Positions 12,301-21,599 of a stretch of 64,000 nt of DNA are shown here, one piece after another. Every line of letters begins with the position of its first letter. Position 1 is the stretch's first letter. The DNA comes from Cheilinus undulatus (taxonomy: Eukaryota > Chordata > Actinopteri > Labriformes > Labridae): positions 30,943,157 to 31,007,156 of the forward strand of contig NC_054875.1 of the NCBI RefSeq assembly GCF_018320785.1, in the 5' to 3' direction. A program made the translations under genes and the position numbers. The notes beneath the pieces were generated by a model that was given only the letters and a program-made list of their open reading frames with translations, was not told where the DNA came from and searched no databases.

Positions 12301-12491
12301 AGTTTGCAGAGATGGTCAAAGAGGATGCAGCGTCACTGGAGGAGCGCCACGAGACCGACTCTGTCCCCCTGGTAGATGAGATTCGCTACCACATTGCCAG
12401 CAATGTGCAGACGTACAGCGCGATTGAGGAGGCCAATCAGAAACTGGATGCCTTGGAGGAGCTGCTTTGCAGCATTAATATTGACTGCTGA
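3335..12491 (+). CDS. abtb1: Ankyrin repeat and BTB/POZ domain-containing protein 1 (ABTB1/BPOZ)
   Basis: Complete gene. Exons: 3335-3390, 5871-5933, 6026-6081, 6215-6359, 6491-6650, 6782-6827, 9423-9539, 9740-9852, 9938-10036, 10147-10314, 11484-11684, 12285-12491. All junctions are GT-AG and in phase, giving 476 aa; human ABTB1 is 478. Residues 1 to about 75 form ankyrin repeats (DKWDSTPLYYACLCGHEEL). BTB domain 1 begins near residue 110 (HSDVKFLVHG, AHRCVLSARSEYFTDMF). BTB domain 2 spans about 270-375 (FNFLCHKAFFCGRSDYFKAL), followed by a BACK-like helical region (LCVADMYLLPGLKRL) and a C-terminal helix. BTB proteins of this kind act as cullin-3 adaptors; ABTB1 was described as a PTEN-responsive growth regulator. 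The ATG chosen opens MDVHDLFISC, the conserved N-terminus. Intron 1 (2.5 kb) carries a hAT element with a satellite, intron 3 is only 133 bp, and intron 6 carries SINE and LINE remnants. The gene follows the DNase gene in the same direction. Confidence 0.97.
4427..5826. mobile_element. Non-autonomous hAT-type element carrying a satellite
   Basis: The element starts with CAGAGGTGTCAAAAGTA and ends with the complement TACTTGACACCTCTG. It is flanked by a perfect 8-bp duplication, GTCTGGAT, at 4419-4426 and 5827-5834. An 8-bp target duplication with CA...TG inverted termini is the signature of hAT transposons. The subterminal regions contain repeated CTCAAGTAAAAGTA-like words, which also occur in teleost MITEs. 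No transposase is encoded. It sits in abtb1 intron 1. Confidence 0.85.
4649..5146 (+). repeat. (ATTCC)n pentanucleotide satellite
   Basis: About 500 bp of tandem ATTCC units are broken at intervals by CTACC, TTGTATTCTACC or TTATAC variants, producing a loose higher-order period. The long Ser/Ile/Pro/Phe/His reading frames here are only the repeat read in different frames. The array lies entirely inside the 4427-5826 element. It resembles the simple pentamer of vertebrate satellite II/III sequences. Confidence 0.9.
7643..7790 (+). mobile_element. tRNA-derived SINE in abtb1 intron 6
   Basis: A tRNA-like head (GTCGCTCAGTAGGTAGAATC, then TTGTCTTGCAATCGGAAGG and a decayed B box GTGAGTGCAATCC) is followed by GTGTCCTTGGGCAAGACGCT. 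The latter resembles the conserved central box of several fish SINE families. The head is too degenerate to be a functional tRNA. The 3' end is approximate. Confidence 0.65.
8458..8925 (+). mobile_element. 3' remnant of a LINE (non-LTR retrotransposon)
   Basis: The decayed + strand translation contains LDYGDIFYRHA and then, after a frameshift, DSIYHCTKTYHW. Further on comes SPFYLTDLLQFSVSSYTL. These match the region downstream of the reverse transcriptase domain in fish LINE ORF2 proteins. Stops and frameshifts show it is dead. It ends in about 3.5 copies of a 13-bp unit (GTAATTGTTGTAT, 8871-8917); short tandem 3' tails are common in several LINE clades. Confidence 0.6.
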
Positions 12492-12536
12492 AGAGTCAGC
12501 AGGTTTTGGTTTGTTACTGCCTCAGAGTTTGAGGTT

Positions 12537-13236
12537 ATTAAAATGGATGCTTAACATATTGTGAGATTGGGGTAAACAATTGTCTATATGTTTGTTGGTT
12601 TTATTTTTGTTGCAGTTAATTGTACTGAATATGTATTTTCAGTTTATGTTGAGGTGTTAATGGAGGTGGTTGAGAAAAACTTTTTATGCTGGCTGGTAAA
12701 AGCGAGACATATGTGATTTTTTTTTGTGTGTGTGTGTAAATTATATACGTTAAGTGGTTTTCAACAGCATACCTTAGAACTTCACATGCATGAATTTATT
12801 TTAGGCATTATTTTATTGTAATTCTACAATAGATTATAATTGTATATTTAGCTCTTTTAAAAGGTAGCTACCCCAACCAAGTTAAATGATGAGCACTCAC
12901 AGGAAACTGAATTGAATTTTAATGTAATGCTTAATAATGGCAAACGATCACATTTAGCACTCACACCTACTCCTTAATGATTTACAAAGTATATGTACAA
13001 GTGCAAAGTATATGTTGACCTCAAAAGTACTTTGTGACCTAACTCCTTATTTAAAGTGACATAAATATACACAAATGACAGAAAGTGTGTAGCTTCTGAT
13101 TTAGGTTTTTGATGGGATATACTTTATTTCTGTGTCTGACATTTAACATTCCTTCATAGCTCATCCTATGATCCAGTACACCCTGAAACAAGTATGAGCA
13201 AATCTGTCTTGTCCATTGTGTGCAAAAGAAAATAAA
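12537..13236 (+). terminator. Candidate abtb1 poly(A) signals
   Basis: Two candidates lie after the abtb1 stop. ATTAAA at 12537-12542 is followed by a T/G-rich stretch from about 12585 (TTTGTTGGTTTTATTTTTGTTG). AATAAA at 13231-13236 would give a 3' UTR of about 740 nt. Sequence alone does not show which is used. Confidence 0.4.
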
Positions 13237-13645
13237 ACTGTTGAAAAAATATTCACATGAACTGTCCAAACTGCACAAGAAAATTAGTTAAATTTGCCCA
13301 TAATAATTAATGTTCTTACAATTGAATATTTTATTGCAGAGTAGTCATGTATTTCCCAACATATTTCTGGAATGCCTAAAGTCTTTTTCATCTACTGTGT
13401 AGTAAACGGAAAACATTTCTGACATTCCAGACATACTTGTACATTTCCTCAGAGGATGAGCCCCTGAAAACTTTAAGTTGACTTTTCATTTGCCGCCATC
13501 GTGTGGTCAACATTTACCCCATATTTTTTTTTCCTGTACTCACCTTTAATATGAAGAAGCCTAGTAAAAAATGCATTGAGAAGTTTCACAAAAGGCAAGA
13601 TATCACAGATGTCCAATTTGCAGAGGACCAAAAACTAACATTCAG

Positions 13646-13699
13646 TTTATTTGGCTCACATCGCAATATACATTATTATTGTGATGTGAGCCAAATAAA
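13646..13699. other. 23-bp inverted repeat with 8-nt loop (stem-loop)
   Basis: The arms at 13646-13668 and 13677-13699 are complementary at 22 of 23 positions, and the single exception is a G-U wobble in RNA. The loop is TACATTAT. The 3' arm ends in an AATAAA hexamer (13694-13699). The structure lies about 1.2 kb downstream of the abtb1 stop and outside any recognised repeat. It could be a structured downstream element, a small foldback repeat or a short hairpin RNA; none of these can be shown here. Confidence 0.8.
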
Positions 13700-15429
13700 A
13701 TGAACTTTGTGTACTTTTCCCAAATCTGTTGACTACACAGTAGCATGTAGAGAGAAAATTAGTCCACATCGCATCCCAAAAACAGCAGTTTCACACAGCA
13801 AAAACTGAAGTGTTGATATCTCAAGGTTAAACATTTCAGAGATGATTTTAACCTCCCAATTGTCATTTTAATTCCATTCTCTGTGAAAATGGTCCTCAGT
13901 GTTGGGAGTTATTTGACAGTATTAATCCTCCTGTGTTAGTTCAAGAGTCCATTGATCGGAGCTTTGCAAACTGCCATTTCAAATCTGGGGGGGGATATAA
14001 GTGTTTTGATGTGTTTAGTTGTACTTGGGTGTTGCCTGTTGTAGTGATCCATGCTGGGGTTCTTTTTGTCATGTTTTTGGTGAGAAGTGTTTTTAGGTGA
14101 GACCCATGCACCATGAGTGAGGTTTATGGACTTTAGGCGCTCCTAAAGGATGCATAAATGCATATTCTTCATTAGTATGAATTGCTTTGCTATGAGAGGG
14201 ACACTGCTTTGTTCTTTTTTCTTATTTTCAAGAGTTATTGTGGCTCTGTCATACTGCAAGATATTTAACACTTTTGAAAGAGTAGTTTAACTATTGTGTG
14301 GACCAATATAGACACTTTTAAAGTGTTACATTTAACTCTATATGTTTAAGTAGCACGGTTAATTTTGCCATGTATTTTCCTTTATTATGGAGGTGTGCCT
14401 TTACTTGAACATCCTGGTTAGAGATTTATTCTCTTGTTGTTCTTGCCACTGAGGAAAGATAAATTTTAATGTAGGCTACAACTCCTCAGTAGCTACTCAG
14501 TACCTAAAGTAAACTTTAAATTAAATACTTTTTACTTGAGCAGAGCTGCCCTAACCTTCAAAATGGTTCAGTATAACATTTCACACGTCTAATGTCATAC
14601 CACTATTAGCATGTTCTTTAAACAATGTCAGCTGAGCACAGCTTGGTCTAACTACAGCCTCACGAAGCAGCCACTAATAACACGGCTGCAGACTCCTCTT
14701 TTCCTGTCTTTTTAGCCTTATTTTTTGATCTCCAGGTAAAGGTAAAGAGTATATCCATTGTGTACACCATACTTTCACAAGAGACCGTTACAGCTAGCGC
14801 TCTAAAGATGGCGCAATTTCTTAGGTTATTGTCCCTATGGTGGAGTGCGTTTCCCTTCATTAGCTTACATTTTTGTATTTAATTTAATGTTTTTGACAGC
14901 ACCACACCTCTTAGAGCTTTTGGGAGAAGATAAATCCTTAATAGGGCTCTCTGAAGGTATGAGTACCAGTGTTGCCAACTCTTCAGTAAAGAAAGTAGCT
15001 GTTAAAAGTCGCCAATGATGTCAACGCCTAATTTGCATAATTGTCCGTATGTACTTAATTGTAATGGACGCTGTAGGAGAGAGGAAAAATTTCATGAGAG
15101 AGACAAAGTGAGTAAAAAGGCCCTTTAGATGTGTAGAACGACAAATGAACTTGCTTCTGTTGATTCTTGTTTTTATAATGTCACAACTCCAACCCCCCTC
15201 CTTTATCTGGGCTTGAGACTGGCAAAAATGACTCGACAGATACTCTGGCAGACTTACTTTAATTTTTTACTTTTAGTTTATTATTTTGTTTTTCTTAGAA
15301 GTTTAGTTTTCTTACGTTTGGTTTCGTTTTAGACCTTGTGGGCCACTTAAAAGCCAACAACAAATCCCAGTGAAACCTTAACATTTTGAACCATAACATT
15401 TAGGCAATACATTTTTTTTTGTATACAGT
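13700..15429. other. Intergenic, nothing recognised
   Basis: AT-rich sequence without coding signals on either strand that I can support. It may include the distal 3' flank of abtb1. The stretch near 14970-15070 looks like dispersed repeat debris but could not be assigned to a family. Confidence 0.5.
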
Positions 15430-15690
15430 CTTCATTAACAATCTAAATGGACCAAAAAGAGACACTAGAAAAAACTGTCAAGGCACCTTCTGCCGTCTGG
15501 ACATGGAGGGGTGAACATCTCCTGCTCCGACTGCAGCTGAGGGGGACTGCTGCGCGAGGACTGGGAAACTGGGGTGCCTGTGAGTGCTTTGGGATGGGGA
15601 GGGGCCCATGGCAGCAGTTTACTGAGGTTCAGAAACTCAAATGCCATCAGGGAGTAGTCTTTGTTGACGAGCTGCTGTTAGCACACATTA
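15430..15690 (-). other. Unexplained GC-rich open frame, possible terminal exon or pseudogene
   Basis: This stretch is clearly more GC-rich than its neighbours. On the - strand it reads as an open frame after a possible acceptor (TGCTAACAG): KDYSLMAFEFLNLSKLLPW, then a Pro/Ser-rich part (HPKALTGTPVSQSSRSSPPQ), ending in RRCLDSFF and a stop. The + strand is also open across most of it. I do not recognise the protein, and no partner exons stand out at higher coordinates. It could be the last exon of an unknown gene, an exon relic or a conserved non-coding element. Confidence 0.25.
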
Positions 15691-15728
15691 AGGTTTGGTT
15701 CAACAAAACCACTGGAGTTATCCTTTAG

Positions 15729-16590
15729 ACAACCACCAAAAAAGAAAAACTTTGGCTTCAGGTCCAGCACCCTGAAGACTACAAGAATAAACAGCACTAT
15801 TATTTATTACCAAGGCAAGCTTAATTTACAAGTGTTTTGTGTTGGTTGCTAAGGAAAATAGTTTGGTTTTAGTCTTGTGTGGGAATGTCCACTTTAATGG
15901 ACTTCAGAGTGACATCAAACTGTGTGGCCAGAGAAAATGGTCATTTATGCTCTGTACAGGAGGAACTTATTTCTCTCATCACTTCAGTCAAATTTCCATG
16001 GAGACGGTGTTTACAAGTGAAACCAGCCACTGTATGATAGCAGCCTGGGGCCTCTTTCAATTTCAAGGTTTCCACTCCTCTTGACTGGCCCTCATTCAGA
16101 AAGAGGACTGAAGCCTGAAAACTGTGAATGTTGGATTAGTTGACAACACAGCCAGTTTAATTTGACTTTAAAGGTCACATAGAGTTTAGCAGCATGGCTA
16201 AAGGGAGTGTCTACCACAGTGTACCAGACTGAAATATCTCAACTATTACTGGACAAAGTTAGATAAAATGCTGTACACATATGCTTAAAGCCTAAAATTT
16301 GCTCATCCCCAATGATATTTAATTTCTAGCTCTGTTAAATTGAAAGCAGAAGCATTTCCATTACTTCTCTTTGGAAAGATGAACCTTTGTGACTCTGAAA
16401 ATATCTTTCTTGTACAACCAGCCAACCAAAGCTGTCACCTATCATTTGAAATATATGAACATCAGCTAACTGCATGATTTTAGTATGGACTTGGGTTGCA
16501 AATGTATGGCCTAAGTAAGATTACGTAAGACATTTTGGATAAATTTTCATAACATTTACACAAAGTCAAATCCATTCAAATATTTCTGCT
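15729..16590. other. Intergenic, nothing recognised
   Basis: No supported coding, RNA or repeat feature. Only short accidental open frames are present. Confidence 0.5.
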
Positions 16591-16591
16591 C

Positions 16592-16855
16592 TTTTACTTT
16601 ACCTCCCTTTTCTCTCCCTCCGGTCTCCCTTTTGTCTATTTCAGCATCTTCCTCTTCTGTCTTTCTGCACATCTCTTCCTCTGCAACCCCATTCTCATGT
16701 TCTGCATCTTCCTCTTCTCTCTATCTTCATATCACTTCAACTCTACCTGCATTTGCCTCTCTTTTTTCCTCAATCCCCTCTTATTTCTTTCTGTATATTC
16801 CTCTCCCTTTCTGCTTTTTTTTTTCTTTCTCTATCTCCCTCTTTTTATCCATGAG
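16592..16855. repeat. Polypyrimidine tract
   Basis: About 260 bp strongly biased to C and T on the + strand (repeated TCTTCCTCTTCT, CTCTCCCT, TTTCTTTCT words). It is not a perfect microsatellite. The hydrophobic, Ser-rich open frames across it come from the base bias. Such homopyrimidine runs can form triplex or H-DNA. Confidence 0.8.
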
Positions 16856-16960
16856 GCTCAAGGTTTTTGCCCAGTCAAGGGGAGTTTTTTCTTGTCATTG
16901 AAACTATGCTTATGTGTTCATGATGGATTTATGTCCAGCTTTATAAGTAAATATATATTT
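16850..16960 (+). mobile_element. Possible LINE 3' UTR remnant
   Basis: The words CTCAAGGTTTTTGCCCAGTC and GGGGAGTTTTTTCTTGTCAT resemble the 3' UTR of fish L2-like elements (AGGTTTCTGCC...GGAGTTTTTCCTT). The match is short and from memory of the pattern, so the assignment is tentative. Confidence 0.35.
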
Positions 16961-18284
16961 TTATTTTTTCCCCAAAATGCCATAGCGACATTATCATACT
17001 CAGCTGTGGTCTGTATTTAGTGCTTTTTAGCCAGTGCATCCTACCCAAAGCACTTTATTTATTTGTTTATGTTACAGGGACAGTTCATATTAATCGACAT
17101 TAGCCAGAGTTAGCCAAAAAGCTAGTTTCCATCTGCAGTCCCTGGTCAGATGTTAAATTTGGCTCACTAAAAGATACAAAAAAATCACTGCATACAGCAT
17201 CACAGAGCCAGATAATGGCTCTAAACTTGTCACCCCACCCCAATTTCACTCCAGTTCTTTTCCATTTTAAAAGTTTATTTTCAGCCCCAGTAGTGTGAGT
17301 AATTTAATTTTGTGCTTTGGTAGAAAATCATGGATCTTTATATGGTTTCACATGTATTTTTTTTTGTGCATTCACAGCCTTCTTTACTGGAGTAAAAGCA
17401 GAAGATTTACAATAAGATAGCTCAATTTGATCTTTTTCTCCTCCCATGTTATGACTCATTTTTCAGTCATGTGTCTGCTACTGCCCTTAAAAACATTTTT
17501 TTTTGCCTGATGATTTCCATCTGTTTAAAAAATCTTAGGGAGGGCAGTAAAGGGTAAAACCTCTTGGCTCTTGACTCATGCCAAAGCGTGAGTCACTGGA
17601 CATCACTGTGACTTCCGTGTCCTCATGCTGAAATCTACAAGGTCAGAAATCTTCCAAACAATAAAAAAGGAGCTATATTTTATTTCTTACTATACAGGTT
17701 TTTTATTATCTGATATTAGTTACATTGTAAAAAGATTCTCCCTGGTCCTGGTGATAGCTTTATGCCCTATTCTTATCCAAAATCTGTTTCATAATCAGTG
17801 CTAGATTATTTCTGTTTTACGTTCACAAAGGTTCTTGCCTTTTTTCCTTTGACATTTACCTCAGGCAGTGTTTGGATCAGCTTTTGAACATGAACTTCTG
17901 TGTCATTCATACCATCTGTGCTTATGTGTTTCCAGGAACTAACATGCTCATCTCATCAACCTTGATGTCTCTTATATGAGGCTCACATGCAGGACTCAGT
18001 ATGCCTGGAACAGATGGAGATCGCTGCAGGTGGTCCAACATAAAGGTGATGCAGAGCTGTTTGTAGGTAAGACATACTGTATTGTATGGATGTGATGTCT
18101 TTTCTCCTTTTCCTTGTATATCTAATTTTTGGACAACTATGCTCTTATTCTTCTTTACAACACTTAAAAAGAAGATGTTGAGATTTTCGATTGTTGTTTA
18201 GGAGCTTTGATGATTGATCACTTTGCTGCATTAGCAGGAAAATAGATGTTGTTTGGAATACATTGCAATACAACAGAATGCAAA
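16961..18284. other. Intergenic, repeat debris
   Basis: AT-rich sequence. The part near 17060-17150 (ACAGGGACAGTTCATATTAA ... CATCTGCAGTCCCTGG) looks like a dispersed fish repeat but was not assigned to a family. No gene is supported. Confidence 0.4.
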
Positions 18285-18286
18285 TA

Positions 18287-18798
18287 CAGGTGCATCTCAA
18301 AGTAGTCCATTTGTAGCCCATCTCCTGGACTCGTCTGTGTGTGGTGGCTCTTGATCCACTGACTCCAGCCTCAAGAGACTCCATGTGAAGCTCTGCTAAG
18401 TTCTTGAATCTGCTTTGTTTAACAACCCTCTCAAGGCCGAGGTCATCCCTGTTACTTGTGCATCTTTTCTTTCCCTTCCCATCAACTTTCTATGAATATG
18501 CTATAATACAGCACTCTAAGAACAGCCATGCTTTCAGCAGTGACCTTCTGTAGCTTACCCTTCTTGTGAAGGGTGTCAGTGATTGTATTCTGGACATTTG
18601 TCAGGTCAGCAGACCTCCCCATGATTGCAGTTGTGTGAGGGAATGAAGGCTCAGGAAACCTTTGCAAATTGGACTTTTCCTCCATATTCTAATATATTTA
18701 GATAGTGGATTTTTTTTAATCTAGAATGAAGGGGAGTTTAAATTTTTGAAGTAAAAATGAACTTATACATGATATTCTCATCTTTTGAGATGCACCTG
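18287..18798 (-). mobile_element. Tc1-like deletion derivative (N-terminal half)
   Basis: The element has inverted ends CAGGTGCATCTCAAA and TTTTGAGATGCACCTG flanked by TA on both sides (18285-18286, 18799-18800), the Tc1/mariner target duplication. The - strand holds decayed transposase N-terminal fragments: MGRSADLTNVQNTITDTLHK (helix-turn-helix part) and, after stops, GVSGSRATTHRRVQEMGYKW. The whole catalytic DDE half is missing, so it is non-autonomous. Confidence 0.85.
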
Positions 18799-18800
18799 TA

Positions 18801-20920
18801 TAAGGTTGATGCATTGCTTAAGTTTTAAACATCCAGTGCCTTCACACAAGCATGTTCACATGGTTGAAAGCCTCAAATTTAAGATTAGAAGAAAGTCGAT
18901 AAATGTTTTGGGGAGAGAGGTGAGTGCAAAAAACAAGGAAGTTGAATTTGAATACAAAAATAGTCATGAATACAAACTAAATTATTAGAAGCACAACGTA
19001 TAGTGCAGTCTTACAGGGATGTTTTGTGTTGTAATGACCTAAAACAGATCTAAATATTTCTAACAGCAGTAAAGTATTTATTAATTGTCTGTACATCAGC
19101 AATGACTGCATTTCTTCCTCTGTTTCAGCACTGTAAACTCCACATGATCTGTTTCAATGAGCTTTTCGAAACAAACCTACACTTCAGCGACCTTTTCTCT
19201 GGGTATTGATATGTACTCCCAGGCGACAGAAGACATTACTCATTGCTGCTGTCACTGCCAATATCCTAATTTGCTATTAGTCAGGGATTACCAGTAGAGA
19301 GAGAGAGAGAGAAAGAGAGAGAGAGTGGTAAGCCCGTACTTAGCCAGAGACTGACCTGAAGAGCTTTCTCTCTGAGTCCCTCTACTCATCGTATGCCCCA
19401 CTTTTACATTCAGGCATACATTAGGTGAAGCTTTATGACGTAATATTGTATTTTCAGCCCTAAAATGCACCATGGACAACCTGTGTTTACATTTTATTTC
19501 ATTACACTGACTTGTGACTTGGGCCAGTGTTGTGCTGTCCCAGCCAGGCATTATGTAAGAAATGGCACAGTGAAGACAACACATGCACTAAATTGAACGA
19601 TAGGTTCCCGCCAAGAAGATCTCTTTATCGGATTGTCTCGAAATGAGAGCCTCCCCACAGCCAGTCACTTTCCCCCCATTTCCACCATCGTGTCATGCAC
19701 AAAACCGGCAGAGGATGCCTCTTAAGTTTCATAAACACTGATTGCGGCTCGAGCTTATCAAGCAGGAATTCTGTTTATCTCCCAGCTTGGTGTGGAGGCT
19801 CCTCTTGGAAGTGTGTGACAGTCAGATGCTTACACTTAACATAGCCATGGTAATATGGGATTAAGCTTTACGTGTTGCCCTGAAGTCTTAGCAGCCAGGA
19901 CACAGACAAGCAAGCGGGCAGTGGTCTTATTAGTCAGCTTTGACAAAGACCGTGGGCCCTCTAAGAAAGCTGAGTATCCTGCTAATAAGTATGCAAATCA
20001 CAAAAACAATCTGTCCATCTCCTGCTGCAGCACAAGTCATGTATTCTGCTTTCAGTTCTACAAAATCATCCTGTTTTAACTTTAAATGCCATCATGGGTC
20101 TATTTTGTTTGTAGAGCGATGTAGCTCTCTGTCTGAGGTGAATCACAAGGTTGTTAGTAGAGAACACGGCCAACTCTGCAGATAGATCCAAACAGTGTCT
20201 GCATGTGAGACAGGATTACACTGTTACCATGTGACAGGTCTGTCCTTAGACAGACCTCTAACAAAAGACAGGCTAAATCCATCCAGGACAACAACCTCTG
20301 CCCTGAACTCTTCAAATGTAAACAATCAGGTAGACTTTGGTGGGTAGATGCTTCAAAGTGGCTGTGAGTATGGCACATCTTGACCTTGGTAGCACTGTAT
20401 GAGCTCTATAGCAAACTTGTGCTTTGCAGTGTTTAGTCTTTACTTTGTTTTGCTTCAAAAATAAAAGAATAAATAACTAAAGCAAGTGAATAATACTGGT
20501 CATTTTAAAGGTTTCGCTGACTGCATTTCCAATCAATCAGTTTATTCACAAAATCGTGCCAATTTATAAAAAACTCATTTGTGTAATGGGACTCCCCAGA
20601 AGCTATGGGGAGCTTGTAAATAGGGGCCCAGACATCAATATACAACTTGCACTTACTTTATATCTAACAGTTATAAACAGAATTCAACCAGAATTTCAAG
20701 TATTGACTCAAGATTCAGCTCATCCTGAGGATTTCTTGATGTTTTTGGAAACTTTGTCTATATGTGATTAAGTCTTTTTTTTATACCATCTTCATTTTAT
20801 TTTCCCACCTTAAAAACTCTATACTGAAACTGTATTTCAGATGTACCCATGTCAATTTTCTTTCATTGTTGTAATTTCATTGAACTATAGCAACTGTAAC
20901 TTAATGATCATATTTTAAAT
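18801..20920. other. Intergenic, nothing recognised
   Basis: No gene supported. The only clear structure is the GA microsatellite at 19297-19325. The slightly GC-richer stretch near 19340-20400 has no open frame that looks coding. Confidence 0.45.
19297..19325 (+). repeat. (GA)n microsatellite
   Basis: About 14 GA units with one interruption (GAAAGA). Confidence 0.9.
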
Positions 20921-20924
20921 CCTA

Positions 20925-21595
20925 GTAACACTTTATTTTAGTGAGCCTTAATTACCTAATAATTTTATAGTAATAAGTAGTAATTATCTAGCAATTTCAT
21001 CAAGAATAAGGTGATTATTACCTACTAATTGGTAAGAATTTTACCAAGCAATAACTCGGTAATATTAACAAAGTTTTAACCTAGTAATATTGTTTGAATT
21101 ATCAAGTAATTCCTTTAAACATTTTGGCATTTCTTTGGGAATTAGGTGGTATTTTACCCTAACCCTAATCTCAAACCCTTGTAACATTGTGAAAATTCTC
21201 TGGTAAGTATGTCGTGTTTTACCAAGTAATTTCTAAGAAATTTCTTCTTAGACATTTTCTATATAAGTTTTTTGGTAATTCCCAGGTAACCTCTTTCTTT
21301 TGGCCCACTTGATTAAAGTAATTTTTTGGGTTAGTATTTGGGTCTAAGGGCTAGGGTAGGTTTAGGTTAGGTTATCACTGAATTACCAGAAAATTGCCAA
21401 AATATTACAAAGAATTACTTGATTATTAATAAATTATTACTAGATAAATTCTTCCTTAATATTACAGAGTTATTACTTGGTAAAATTGCAACTAATTACT
21501 TGGCAATTACCACTTTATTATTGAGAAATTACTCGATAGTTACACTTTTAACTATAAAATTACTAGGTAATAAGGGCCCACTAAAATAGTGTTAC
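20925..21595. mobile_element. Foldback MITE, about 670 bp
   Basis: The ends GTAACACTTTATTTTAGTG and CACTAAAATAGTGTTAC are inverted copies, and the inverted similarity continues for about 45 bp (through AATTACC...TTTTATAG and CTATAAAATTAC...GGTAAT). The interior is full of AATTACTTGGTAA-like words in both orientations. CTA flanks both sides, a possible 3-bp duplication. There is no coding capacity. The superfamily is uncertain; 3-bp duplications occur in PIF/Harbinger elements, which target TWA. Confidence 0.75.
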
Positions 21596-21599
21596 CTAA

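Noticed and set aside
16632..17020. Hydrophobic Ser/Phe-rich reading frames suggesting a membrane protein
   Set aside because: They follow from the polypyrimidine tract; codons TCT, TTC, CTC and TTT dominate in every frame.
17977..18066. Open frame followed by a GTAAGA donor-like site
   Set aside because: Only about 30 codons, with no upstream acceptor in frame and no recognisable product.
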